Under the pieces are notes generated by a model. It was not told the DNA's origin, did not search any database, and was given only the letters and a program-made list of their open reading frames with translations. A stretch of DNA of 56,756 nt from a virus. Made by a program: the position numbers and the translations under genes. The stretch covers positions 1 through 56,756 of IMG/VR virus record IMGVR_UViG_3300044730_000684, one strand, 5' to 3'. Shown piece after piece: positions 31,907 through 38,015 of this stretch (position 1 is its first letter; each line of letters begins with the position of its first letter).

Positions 31907-32087
31907 CACACAACTCCCTAATCAGCCGTTGTCGGCGCAGCGAACTAATACGCTCCTTGCGGGTTTCGATCCACCGCAGCGTCTCCTCGACGGAGGCTTT
32001 ACGATGAGATCGACCCCGCATGAAGTGACAACGCCCTTTATGCTCTGTGTTACATACAGAACACCGCGTTTCTTTCTTCGGGGGCAT
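31761..32087 (-). CDS. zinc-knuckle protein, 108 aa
   Basis: MPPKKETRCSVCNTEHKGRC gives a CxxC...C/H set with HFMRGRSHR, a likely zinc knuckle. A basic helix follows (ETLRWIETRKERISSLRRQR) and then an Arg/Thr-rich tail that overlaps the next gene in another frame. The ATG at 32087 is preferred. A TTG at 32117 overlaps the upstream stop (TTGA) and would add ten residues. Likely nucleic-acid binding by charge. Confidence 0.6.
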   Translation of the reverse strand: MPPKKETRCSVCNTEHKGRCHFMRGRSHRKASVEETLRWIETRKERISSLRRQRLIRELCDGIETGRRLARRAGYPPRKTTHKGRAVVESDTTKAERDTLTRTRTGED

Positions 32088-32113
32088 CCCCCAAAATTCT
32101 CTAAAGTTTCTAC

Positions 32114-32278
32114 TCAAAGTATTTTGGATAAAAAGTGGTTGAACATCCGCATCGTTGACTCTACTTGCATCGCCATCTGTTGCGTTTGCTCATACGCCGC
32201 TCGTTCCGCAGCCTCCTTTACCTGTGCATACTCTTGATAGGCACGATCCAACTCTTGACACTCTTGCTCGTTATCCAT
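32114..32278 (-). CDS. 54-aa helical protein
   Basis: MDNEQECQELDRAYQEYAQV continues as a Gln/Glu/Met-rich helix and ends FNHFLSKIL. GAGGAGG eight bases before the ATG is one of the best ribosome sites in this operon. It is the first gene after the only real gap (32279-32380) in the long leftward operon, where a copy of the repeated dyad lies. Confidence 0.68.
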   Translation of the reverse strand: MDNEQECQELDRAYQEYAQVKEAAERAAYEQTQQMAMQVESTMRMFNHFLSKIL

Positions 32279-32297
32279 TTGCGTTCCTCCTCAGAAC

Positions 32298-32317
32298 ACT
32301 ATTGGTCAAACGGCTTG
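32298..32317 (-). promoter_or_regulatory. fourth copy of the repeated dyad with a -10-like hexamer
   Basis: Core CAAACGGCTTG at 32307-32317 (CAAGCCGTTTG on the minus strand) is three bases upstream of AATAGT (minus strand, 32298-32303). The placement resembles the three other dyad promoters, but a -35 is not convincing. It lies in the 102-base gap before the 54-aa gene, so it may drive or control the glycan half of the operon. Confidence 0.45.
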
Positions 32318-32380
32318 CACACGATACCCTGCACCGAATATAGGCGCAATCCCTTTGTGCAAACCAACTGATTTACAGGG

Positions 32381-33001
32381 TTACTGTGCTACAAACTGAA
32401 CTGCCGATTGGGGCAGCAGTAGGGCGGTCTTTCGGCTTGGACGGGGGTACACCAGAATATGCCCCGCAAACTGAGTCGAAAGCAGCAGGGAAGCGTTTGC
32501 TACCCCCTTCTCTATGCCCTCAAAGTCATCCAAGACAATCACGGCATCGCGGGATAAATTCGCCATCAAGTCCGTATCCGCACCCGCCAACCGTCCGTCC
32601 AGATAAAACAGGTCTACCTGTACGCCCCGCTCAACCAAGGTCGTGAACATCTGCGTCGAGGTCTGCTTCGGAAACTGCTCAACGGCTCCCCCGTACAGTT
32701 CGGGTAACTTAATATCGTTTGAGGCATCGCAGGTGTAGATCACCCCACCGCTCATGCCGTCTGCCATCGCCCTCGTCGAGCGTCCGATATACGTCCCCAC
32801 TTCGGCTATGACCTTGGGCTTGAAGTGCCGCACAATCCCACGCAACTCCGCACAGTCCTCGTCGCCCAATGAACCCGTCTTGTAGTCGGCTTGGGCAACC
32901 AATTCCTCGTCGTTACGCAAAATGTAGGGAGTAATCTCCTTCGACAGTACCGCCCAGATCACAGGCGAAAACGCCATGCGGTTAATACGAATAGGATTCA
33001 T
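32381..33001 (-). CDS. class I SAM-dependent methyltransferase
   Basis: 206 residues. KVIAEVGTYIGRSTRAMADG is SAM motif I, VIYTCDASNDIKLPE is motif II, and VDLFYLDGRLAGADTDLM and DAVIVLDDFEGIEKG are the following strands. This is a Methyltransf_24-like layout, usually small-molecule or sugar methylation. The start ATG overlaps nothing upstream except a four-base ATGA with the gene at 33393. It stands before the gap at 32279-32380 and could act with the transferases further along. Confidence 0.82.
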   Translation of the reverse strand: MNPIRINRMAFSPVIWAVLSKEITPYILRNDEELVAQADYKTGSLGDEDCAELRGIVRHFKPKVIAEVGTYIGRSTRAMADGMSGGVIYTCDASNDIKLPELYGGAVEQFPKQTSTQMFTTLVERGVQVDLFYLDGRLAGADTDLMANLSRDAVIVLDDFEGIEKGVANASLLLSTQFAGHILVYPRPSRKTALLLPQSAVQFVAQ

Positions 33002-33393
33002 GCGCGATCCCTCGCGTCAAACGATTCATCCAACTCCCAATCCTCAAACTCGCGCTGCAAGTCCTCTGTGGTCATGTTGTTGAACCCTTGAAACCCAAAC
33101 TCCATGTAATCCCGCAGTAGTGAAGTGCCGTTGCTGCTCATAATCGTATCGACACGATCATCCACAAGCCGCCCAATCATCTTCTCGCGCCGCTTGCTCG
33201 TAAACGGATCGGGAGAGTCCTCCTTCAGCACATAAGCGTTATCCACCCATACCGCCGTCGCTTGGAAGTTCTCTGCCATCGCCCCCGTTCCTGCCGTGAT
33301 CGCCTCCGCAATCTCCGTCGCAGAAGCACTATCGGGGTCATCTATCCCCTCAAACTCTAAGCATACGGTCACTCTGTATTTGCTTTTAATCAC
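32998..33393 (-). CDS. hypothetical protein, 131 aa
   Basis: GTG start in a GTGA overlap. IKSKYRVTVCLEFEGIDDPDS suggests a beta-rich start. The end (LLRDYMEFGFQGFNNMTTEDLQREFEDWEL) resembles the end of the 68-aa gene at 34387 (LADYLREGFCGFEKYTDEQLKEEYEE), hinting at a shared short domain or duplication. Function unknown. Confidence 0.7.
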   Translation of the reverse strand: MIKSKYRVTVCLEFEGIDDPDSASATEIAEAITAGTGAMAENFQATAVWVDNAYVLKEDSPDPFTSKRREKMIGRLVDDRVDTIMSSNGTSLLRDYMEFGFQGFNNMTTEDLQREFEDWELDESFDARDRA

Positions 33394-33653
33394 GATGCCA
33401 CCTCGCTCGTATGATCGTTTTCTAAGTAATCCAATGCCGCCTCATGCAGACGGTCGCGCTCCGTTTCGTCTCTTGTGTAATACAAGATGAAGTTATCCAA
33501 CACCTCCAAATGTTGCGGCAGGGTGAGTGTTACCCCACCCGATACACGCCACACAGGGTCAGACCGCTTGCCAAAGTTCGGCGCAGGGATCAGATCGCGG
33601 AACAAATCCTCAAGTTCGGTCGGTGCGCGGTCGGTCACTTTGCGCTTTTTCAT
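33390..33653 (-). CDS. hypothetical protein, 87 aa
   Basis: Starts MKKRKVTDRAPTELEDLFRD, basic then mixed alpha/beta, with RVSGGVTLTLPQHLEVLDNF. ATGA overlap upstream and GTGA overlap downstream. No recognised motif. Confidence 0.68.
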   Translation of the reverse strand: MKKRKVTDRAPTELEDLFRDLIPAPNFGKRSDPVWRVSGGVTLTLPQHLEVLDNFILYYTRDETERDRLHEAALDYLENDHTSEVAS

Positions 33654-33817
33654 GCGGCCTCCAATTCACTAATGTGATATTCAAGTCGATTTTCGGGCCA
33701 CTCGTACTCGCTATCCTCGTCCTCAATGACGGCACGATTGCTCCATCGCTCGACGATCAGCCCCCAAATATCTTGATCGCAGACCTTTACACGGTCGCCA
33801 ATTTTGAAGTCGCTCAT
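33650..33817 (-). CDS. 55-aa acidic protein
   Basis: MSDFKIGDRVKVCDQDIWGL begins an SH3-like beta start, then IEDEDSEYEWPENRLE and the end LEAA. The stop/start junction has the repeated GAGGCCGCATGA form. A small beta-barrel regulator is plausible from FKIGDRVKV, but this is a weak inference. Confidence 0.68.
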   Translation of the reverse strand: MSDFKIGDRVKVCDQDIWGLIVERWSNRAVIEDEDSEYEWPENRLEYHISELEAA

Positions 33818-33990
33818 GCGATTGCAACCTCCACTTCCTTGATTTTGGCTAGAACTGCACGTTGGTTGCTTGCATCGAGTCCTGCACCTTCAAGGATTTC
33901 GGCGGCTTCCCATAGGGCTTCCTCCAACTTACAGATGCAAACCTGCAACTCCAATACATACCCTCGCTTTATCACGATCATGTCGTTCAT
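33814..33990 (-). CDS. 58-aa helical protein
   Basis: MNDMIVIKRGYVLELQVCIC, then EEALWEAAEILEGAGLDASN, the short helical type found in many phage early operons. ATGA coupling on both sides. Role unknown. Confidence 0.66.
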   Translation of the reverse strand: MNDMIVIKRGYVLELQVCICKLEEALWEAAEILEGAGLDASNQRAVLAKIKEVEVAIA

Positions 33991-34187
33991 GCGGCCTCCT
34001 TTGCCATCTGGCGACGATAACGGGCTAGGGCGTTGCGTTTACAGGCGGTAACGTCAGCGGCAGACATTCCAACCGCGATTCGTTCGGCAAACTTAATTAC
34101 CTCCTCAGCGGCTGCGTCAGTCGGCGCGGTCAATCCTAAAAATAAGGCCAACGTGAGGGCTTCCCGTGGCGTTTCTGGCTTTTTCAT
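33987..34187 (-). CDS. 66-aa helical protein
   Basis: MKKPETPREALTLALFLGLT, AEEVIKFAERIAVGMSAADV and a basic tail ending KEAA. The pattern LALxLGLTAP..... with an Arg/Lys end is common among small phage proteins. The 3' end is the repeated GGAGGCCGCATGA junction. Confidence 0.7.
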   Translation of the reverse strand: MKKPETPREALTLALFLGLTAPTDAAAEEVIKFAERIAVGMSAADVTACKRNALARYRRQMAKEAA

Positions 34188-34390
34188 GCTGCCTCCTCGC
34201 AGTCCTCTACCTCGTCCAAAACAATGTCACGCCAATCGTGTTCCTCCTCGTCGTAACTGTCATCGTGATCGACCCAATCTTTGTCAATCAGTTTTTCACG
34301 GGCTTCCTGCTCGTTTTCAGCAGCAACAAAAACCCTTCGCATACCGTAACTCACTACAGGAACGGTGAAGGTGTAGCACTTCTCGCTCAT
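34184..34390 (-). CDS. 68-aa acidic protein, DpnD/PcfM-like
   Basis: MSEKCYTFTVPVVSYGMRRVFV, then AENEQEAREKLIDKD. The strand-helix arrangement with a conserved xxAENxxEAxEK block resembles the small DpnD/PcfM-type fold seen in phage and plasmids (tentative). The C-terminus is very acidic and ends CEEAA, at the recurring SD/stop/start junction. Confidence 0.62.
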   Translation of the reverse strand: MSEKCYTFTVPVVSYGMRRVFVAAENEQEAREKLIDKDWVDHDDSYDEEEHDWRDIVLDEVEDCEEAA

Positions 34391-34593
34391 GCGGCTTCTC
34401 CTTTAATGTAAGCCTTTATCCACATACGTTCTTCGTATTCTTCTTTTAGTTGCTCGTCGGTGTATTTCTCAAAACCGCAGAATCCTTCTCTGAGGTAATC
34501 AGCAAGCATACTGAAGTCACCGTGAGCGGCATCCTCGCGGATGCTTTCCAGTAGGTCATCAACTAACGCATCAACCAATTCATCGCGTGTCAT
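34387..34593 (-). CDS. 68-aa acidic helical protein
   Basis: MTRDELVDALVDDLLESIRE, LADYLREGFCGFEKYTDEQL and KAYIKGEAA. The middle resembles the C-terminus of the 131-aa gene at 32998. Good coupling to the downstream gene through the EAA junction. Role unknown. Confidence 0.68.
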   Translation of the reverse strand: MTRDELVDALVDDLLESIREDAAHGDFSMLADYLREGFCGFEKYTDEQLKEEYEERMWIKAYIKGEAA

Positions 34594-34604
34594 CTTGCTA
34601 TCCC

Positions 34605-34862
34605 CTATGAAATGACGGGCAGAGTGTCCACCCGCTTATCGGTTGTGAATAACGCACCGGCATCGTTGCCCTCATCGTCGCTGCTAGGCCAAACCAGTAC
34701 GCCGTTGTCGAGTTCGATTACTACGCTACGACCGTACCAACCCAACCCCTCCGCTTCTTTCGGGTAGAGGTATCGAACGGCTTTGATCTTGCGACCCACC
34801 AGTACCAAGGCGGCTTGATTCTCCCAGTATGGGACTACTTGATCTTGGGGAATGGTGTTCAT
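34605..34862 (-). CDS. 85-aa hypothetical protein
   Basis: MNTIPQDQVVPYWENQAALV, VGRKIKAVRYLYPKEAEGLGW and VVIELDNGVLVWPSSDDEGN, a beta-rich small domain. A stretch of 11 bases separates it from the next gene, the only non-overlap in this string. Function unknown. Confidence 0.68.
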   Translation of the reverse strand: MNTIPQDQVVPYWENQAALVLVGRKIKAVRYLYPKEAEGLGWYGRSVVIELDNGVLVWPSSDDEGNDAGALFTTDKRVDTLPVIS

Positions 34863-35065
34863 GCGGCCTCTCCTTGCGGGAAATCCGCATCAATCGCTTG
34901 TAGTTGGTACTCGTAACACCAATAGCCATTGTCGAGGTCGTATATAGGCCGGTCGTTCTTCTCAGCCAATTCAACAATGGTCGCGGGTTTCGGCGGCTCC
35001 GTTCCCCACGCCCCAGACCACATAACGCGCTGCCCAATCTCGTATGAATGTGCCATCTTGCTCAT
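34859..35065 (-). CDS. 68-aa beta-rich protein
   Basis: MSKMAHSYEIGQRVMWSGAW and IVELAEKNDRPIYDLDNGYW. The EIGQRVMWSG start resembles small SH3-like or KOW-like modules. Ends GEAA at the repeated junction. Role unknown. Confidence 0.68.
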   Translation of the reverse strand: MSKMAHSYEIGQRVMWSGAWGTEPPKPATIVELAEKNDRPIYDLDNGYWCYEYQLQAIDADFPQGEAA

Positions 35066-35253
35066 TGTTCGGTTTCCTGTTCGTTGGTTTCGGATTCTTC
35101 TATCGGTTCAATTTCGATGCCCTCGCAATACGGGCAAACATTTCCTTCAAATAACGTCACCCACTCTCGACCAATTCCGTAGTCGATCATCTCCCGCTCG
35201 ACAATGTATTGCGGCTCGTCGAACGTCTCTTTACATCTTTTGCATTGGTACAT
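35062..35253 (-). CDS. zinc-ribbon protein, 63 aa
   Basis: MYQCKRCKETFDEPQYIVER and VCPYCEGIEIEPIEESE show two CxxC knuckles separated by about 33 residues, a zinc ribbon. The acidic tail (EESETNEQETEQ) is typical of transcription-modulating phage proteins. ATGA coupled to the next gene. Confidence 0.75.
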   Translation of the reverse strand: MYQCKRCKETFDEPQYIVEREMIDYGIGREWVTLFEGNVCPYCEGIEIEPIEESETNEQETEQ

Positions 35254-35260
35254 GGCGCAC

Positions 35261-35722
35261 CTAAATCGCGCAGTCGAACGCTGCCGTTATGAGTTTGTAT
35301 TTCCATGCGGGCATATCAGACTCGTAATCGTGTCCGTTCTCCTCATCAAACCCGCCGCAGAAACCCATACCGGCCTCGAAATACACCGCTTCCACGCGCC
35401 AATCGGTTTCCTCATGCAAGTATTCGTATAGCGCAATCGGCGGCGACCATGCCGTATGAAAGCAAACGGTCAGCGTCTTTTCGTCCTCGTCGAGTTCGAT
35501 GCTCCAAGCCGTCATCGCGTCCCACTTGGTTCCCCACTTGCTACATCGCCAGTCGTACCATTCGGCTCCGTCAAGCAATTCGGGCGGGATCGGACGCAGA
35601 TAGTTGAACGGATCGCCTTTTTCCCCGTCGTTGTGTACGCGATCAAACTCCTCCCGCAGCCTCTTTAATTTGTCCAAGTCGGGATTCGTGAAGGTCGCTT
35701 TGTTTTGGCAGTAATTCGGCAT
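35261..35722 (-). CDS. Api92-like ferredoxin-fold protein
   Basis: 153 residues from the ATG at 35722 with GGAG upstream. MPNYCQNKATFTN, FNYLRPIPPELLDG and a W-rich middle (YDWRCSKWGTKWDA) are the hallmarks of the Api92-like family of phage and plasmid proteins. FHTAWSPPIALYEYL completes the pattern. The family function is unknown. The longer reading that starts 19 residues earlier lacks a ribosome site and overlaps the 39-aa gene. Confidence 0.82.
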   Translation of the reverse strand: MPNYCQNKATFTNPDLDKLKRLREEFDRVHNDGEKGDPFNYLRPIPPELLDGAEWYDWRCSKWGTKWDAMTAWSIELDEDEKTLTVCFHTAWSPPIALYEYLHEETDWRVEAVYFEAGMGFCGGFDEENGHDYESDMPAWKYKLITAAFDCAI

Positions 35723-35727
35723 CGTCG

Positions 35728-35847
35728 TTACTCCTTCGAGTTTTGTTGTGTATCGTCCAAACAAGAATCGCCATCGCATGGCTCAACAAGCGCAGCGAAC
35801 AGATAGATCAGCACAATCGCAGCGATTAGCCAGTAGGGGCGTTTCAT
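35728..35847 (-). CDS. 39-aa membrane peptide
   Basis: MKRPYWLIAAIVLIYLFAAL then VEPCDGDSC and a short polar end. A basic N-terminus plus one hydrophobic helix gives a signal-anchor or secreted peptide with two Cys. AAGGTAAG precedes the ATG. The TAA lies five bases before the next gene. Small size keeps confidence moderate. Confidence 0.65.
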   Translation of the reverse strand: MKRPYWLIAAIVLIYLFAALVEPCDGDSCLDDTQQNSKE

Positions 35848-36020
35848 GTTCTTACCTTTTTAAGATCGTGAAGATAGGTTTGTTCAACACTTGTGTGCTT
35901 TTGTCTTTTGTAAAGATCAAACCCTTCTTCGGCTTGCCATTTCGCATCGTCAAAATCTATCGCCTCGACCTTGAAGGTTTGAAGCACAACAGCGCAAACG
36001 GTGACTTCGTAGGTGTTCAT
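35844..36020 (-). CDS. 58-aa hypothetical protein
   Basis: MNTYEVTVCAVVLQTFKVEA, AIDFDDAKWQAEEGF and a basic end (LHDLKKVRT). The strand-helix form with VEAIDFDDAKWQAE resembles DpnD-like small proteins again. ATGA overlaps with both neighbours. Confidence 0.68.
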   Translation of the reverse strand: MNTYEVTVCAVVLQTFKVEAIDFDDAKWQAEEGFDLYKRQKHTSVEQTYLHDLKKVRT

Positions 36021-36193
36021 TGGTGTTCCCCATTTTTCGTTAATTCGTCATGGCAAGCCTCGCAATAAAAAGCCTTGAACGGCTCACCCTCTAGGTCGGC
36101 ATAACACTTGTTCTCTGGCTCCCACTTGTCGCAGCGAACGCAGAGAACATTCCATGGGGGCGTCGAATACTGTTTGAGTCGTTGCAGATTCAT
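36017..36193 (-). CDS. 58-aa zinc-binding protein
   Basis: MNLQRLKQYSTPPWNVLCVR continues with CDKWEPENKC and FYCEACHDE, giving a CxxC / CxxCH metal site. Such proteins are common early phage gene products. ATGA coupling both sides. Role unknown. Confidence 0.7.
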   Translation of the reverse strand: MNLQRLKQYSTPPWNVLCVRCDKWEPENKCYADLEGEPFKAFYCEACHDELTKNGEHQ

Positions 36194-36438
36194 GCTCGTA
36201 CTCCCGTTGCTTTATTTAGCGCAGCCCGATAGCGGTCAAAGTCCATGGCGTACAGATCGCCGTCAGCGTCCAGAATGTCTTTAACGCACTCTAGTAAGTC
36301 GGGCGCAGCCGCTATCAGTAGCGCATGGTTCTCGCTGCTTAGTCCCTTGGCTACGGTACTCAAAGAGCGCGTCGAAATAACGTCATAAGTCGGGGGCGTA
36401 CCCACCCCGTGAAAGTGTTTGAATACTGACCAGTTCAT
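36190..36438 (-). CDS. 82-aa phage early protein with AAPDLLE motif
   Basis: MNWSVFKHFHGVGTPPTYDV, then NHALLIAAAPDLLECVKDIL. The AAAPDLLE block recurs in many phage small proteins. I start at 36438, where ATG overlaps the upstream stop, rather than at an earlier codon lying inside the previous gene. Function unknown. Confidence 0.74.
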   Translation of the reverse strand: MNWSVFKHFHGVGTPPTYDVISTRSLSTVAKGLSSENHALLIAAAPDLLECVKDILDADGDLYAMDFDRYRAALNKATGVRA

Positions 36439-36938
36439 GCTACGGCTCCCAAAGCAGCCGACACTTGATGCGCCTTCATGCGGAACGGTTGCCCATCCGA
36501 CACGCGAGTTACCATCCATCCTCGACGTTTGCCTTGCGCTCTCCCGTTCAAAATGTAATCAGTCCCGCCGTAGTTCACGCGCATCCCCGCAATCGGTTTC
36601 GGCTTGGATGCTTTCTTCTTCCAGTATTCCCGCACCGCCTCGCGCCATCTGGCAGCACTATCGTTCAGCGGCTCCGTCGCCGTATCAATCAGTCGCAGGG
36701 GGCAGTCGTAGAAATAGGGGTGCATGGTTTCGTCCATGTCTTTATATCCCCACCGCCCATTAGACTTGCCAAGCAGAAACAGACCGATTAGTCGCTTGCC
36801 TTCTGGCGTTTCAAATTGCGCCCAGAGATGATTTCCCCGTAGGGAATGGTCAGTCATCTTCGCAACTTCAAACTGGCGGGGATCAGTCAAATGCTCAACG
36901 AGTGCCTCCTTCGAGGGCTTGAAAAACAACCAACCCAT
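36435..36938 (-). CDS. DUF6927-like protein, first gene of the accessory operon
   Basis: 167 residues from the ATG at 36938, with CAGGAGAA seven bases upstream. MGWLFFKPSKEALVEHL is the start pattern I associate with DUF6927. LWAQFETPEGKRLIGLFLL, DETMHPYFYDCPLRLID and GRAQGKRRGWMVTRVSDGQPF complete a conserved-looking beta-rich protein. It sits 46 bases from the predicted start site of the promoter at 36991-37019. Function unknown. Confidence 0.78.
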   Translation of the reverse strand: MGWLFFKPSKEALVEHLTDPRQFEVAKMTDHSLRGNHLWAQFETPEGKRLIGLFLLGKSNGRWGYKDMDETMHPYFYDCPLRLIDTATEPLNDSAARWREAVREYWKKKASKPKPIAGMRVNYGGTDYILNGRAQGKRRGWMVTRVSDGQPFRMKAHQVSAALGAVA

Positions 36939-36990
36939 TTCGTGTTCTCCTGTTCTGTAGTTCACGGTTCAAGTTCAGTCGTCGGGAATC

Positions 36991-37019
36991 CTTTTACACA
37001 AGCCGTTTGTGCTTGTCAA
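36991..37019 (-). promoter_or_regulatory. leftward promoter of the accessory operon with internal dyad
   Basis: On the minus strand TTGACA (37014-37019), 17 bases, then TAAAAG (36991-36996). The spacer holds a perfect CACAA-5 nt-TTGTG inverted repeat at 36997-37011. A repressor bound there would block polymerase directly. It lies just downstream of the terminator at 37028-37055, so the operon has its own start. Confidence 0.75.
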
Positions 37020-37027
37020 CTACCCGT

Positions 37028-37055
37028 AAGAAAAGGCGGGTTGGCAGTCCCCGCC
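37028..37055 (-). terminator. rho-independent terminator of the 131-aa gene
   Basis: Arms 37035-37040 and 37050-37055 (GGCGGG/CCCGCC), nine-base loop, followed on the minus strand by UUUUCUU. It insulates the single gene at 37063 from the operon that begins just beyond it. Confidence 0.85.
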
Positions 37056-37062
37056 TCCATGT

Positions 37063-37458
37063 TTAGGCCGCTTCGGTTTTCTGCGACTCAGCGATGTCAC
37101 TTAGGGCTTTTTCAATCCACTCCTCACAGGTTTCGTGCGAGTCGTTGATGTCGCCCTTTTTCATCGGGGTGATGCTCTTGGGGGTCACGGTAAACAATCC
37201 GATAGGGGTCGGTATCGCATCGTTCTCCCAATAGATTGCACCACCCGCGCCGCAGTAGATCGAACCATTCTTGCCATACATACACATAACGGGAACTTTC
37301 TTTTTATCGCCTTCACCGTAACGGCTATAACCATGTTCGTCGGCAGCGTTTCGGATTGCGGTCAAGGGGTCGGTTGCCTTTGCCCATGAGCCGTAAGAAC
37401 CAAGAGTCACCGCCAAGAACGTATAGCCGTTCGACAAGACATGATCGTGCTTCGTCAT
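37063..37458 (-). CDS. 131-aa protein, single-gene early unit
   Basis: MTKHDHVLSNGYTFLAVTLG, WAKATDPLTAIRNAADEHGY, VMCMYGKNGSIYCGAGG and a helical acidic end (EEWIEKALSDIAESQKTEAA). Contains its own promoter (37521-37549) and terminator (37028-37055), so it is transcribed alone, probably strongly and early. AGGAG precedes the ATG. I do not recognise the family. The isolated, highly controlled setting suggests a host-takeover or regulatory protein. Confidence 0.74.
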   Translation of the reverse strand: MTKHDHVLSNGYTFLAVTLGSYGSWAKATDPLTAIRNAADEHGYSRYGEGDKKKVPVMCMYGKNGSIYCGAGGAIYWENDAIPTPIGLFTVTPKSITPMKKGDINDSHETCEEWIEKALSDIAESQKTEAA

Positions 37459-37520
37459 GCGCTATCTCCTACAGGTAAGTTGTTATAGAACGCGACGACC
37501 GCTTGGATCGCCGTATAATA

Positions 37521-37549
37521 ATTATGACACAAGCCGCTTGAGCAATCAA
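37521..37549 (-). promoter_or_regulatory. leftward promoter with internal dyad
   Basis: TTGATT (minus, 37544-37549), 17 bases, CATAAT (37521-37526), a good sigma70 match. The spacer includes the repeated dyad CACAA-GCCGC-TTGAG at 37528-37542 (one mismatch in the arms). Drives the 131-aa gene. Confidence 0.78.
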
Positions 37550-37648
37550 GTCAAGTTGTGCAAAGTTTTGTTAAGATTTGTTAAGACGAGTGTTGTATTT
37601 GTGCAACAAGTGTTGTTGAGAAACAACGCAGCCAAGGGGGATTAGTTC

Positions 37649-37744
37649 ATGTTTTTAGGAAAGAAATACTCTCCCCAAGATCAATTCGTCGCCGGTAAGT
37701 TATTGTCTAGTAAGGTCGAATTGGCAATTTTGCATCGGTTTTGA
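37649..37744 (+). CDS. 31-aa micro-ORF in the control region
   Basis: MFLGKKYSPQDQFVAGKLLS continues for 11 residues to a Phe-Tga end. An AAGGGGG site nine bases before the ATG is strong for this genome. It follows nested TTGT/ACAA inverted repeats (37580-37632). It could encode a leader peptide or simply be chance. Low confidence. Confidence 0.35.
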   Translation: MFLGKKYSPQDQFVAGKLLSSKVELAILHRF

Positions 37745-37870
37745 ATTTGTTTATTTCTTTCCTAGAGAGATAGAGATAGAGAAACAGAAAAGAGATAAAA
37801 GAAAGGTATAAGAGAAAGAAATAAATATATATATTATTTATATATCTATCTATATTCTCTTTTGTCTATC
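37745..37870. other. origin-like purine- and A/T-rich tract
   Basis: No gene. The + strand is nearly all purine at 37763-37824 (AGAGATAGAGATAGAGAAA type), then an A/T-only stretch at 37821-37845 with an ATAAATA/TATTTAT arm pair, then pyrimidine-rich TATCTATCTATATTCTC. This is the most easily melted sequence in the window and sits between opposing transcription units. A replication origin or unwinding element is the likeliest reading. Confidence 0.55.
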
Positions 37871-37945
37871 AACGACTTACGAGTGAGGCAATTTTGGTGC
37901 AGTCGTAATTAGTTCGTATTATTTCGTAATCGCAGGGTTACAGGA

Positions 37946-37974
37946 TTGCTCGGGCAGAGATCGGGCTATATACT
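37946..37974 (+). promoter_or_regulatory. rightward promoter for the small-terminase gene
   Basis: TTGCTC (37946-37951), 17 bases, TATACT (37969-37974). The -10 matches consensus at five of six positions and the -35 only at three. It is about 42 bases before the GTG at 38016. No copy of the leftward dyad is present here. Confidence 0.5.
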
Positions 37975-38015
37975 TAGACCTACGGCAACGGGCTAAACCA
38001 TGGGAGCGCGTAAAC

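Noticed and set aside
33527-34051. 174-codon plus-strand frame across several small leftward genes
   Set aside because: Covers coupled leftward genes whose ATGA junctions and SD sites are consistent.
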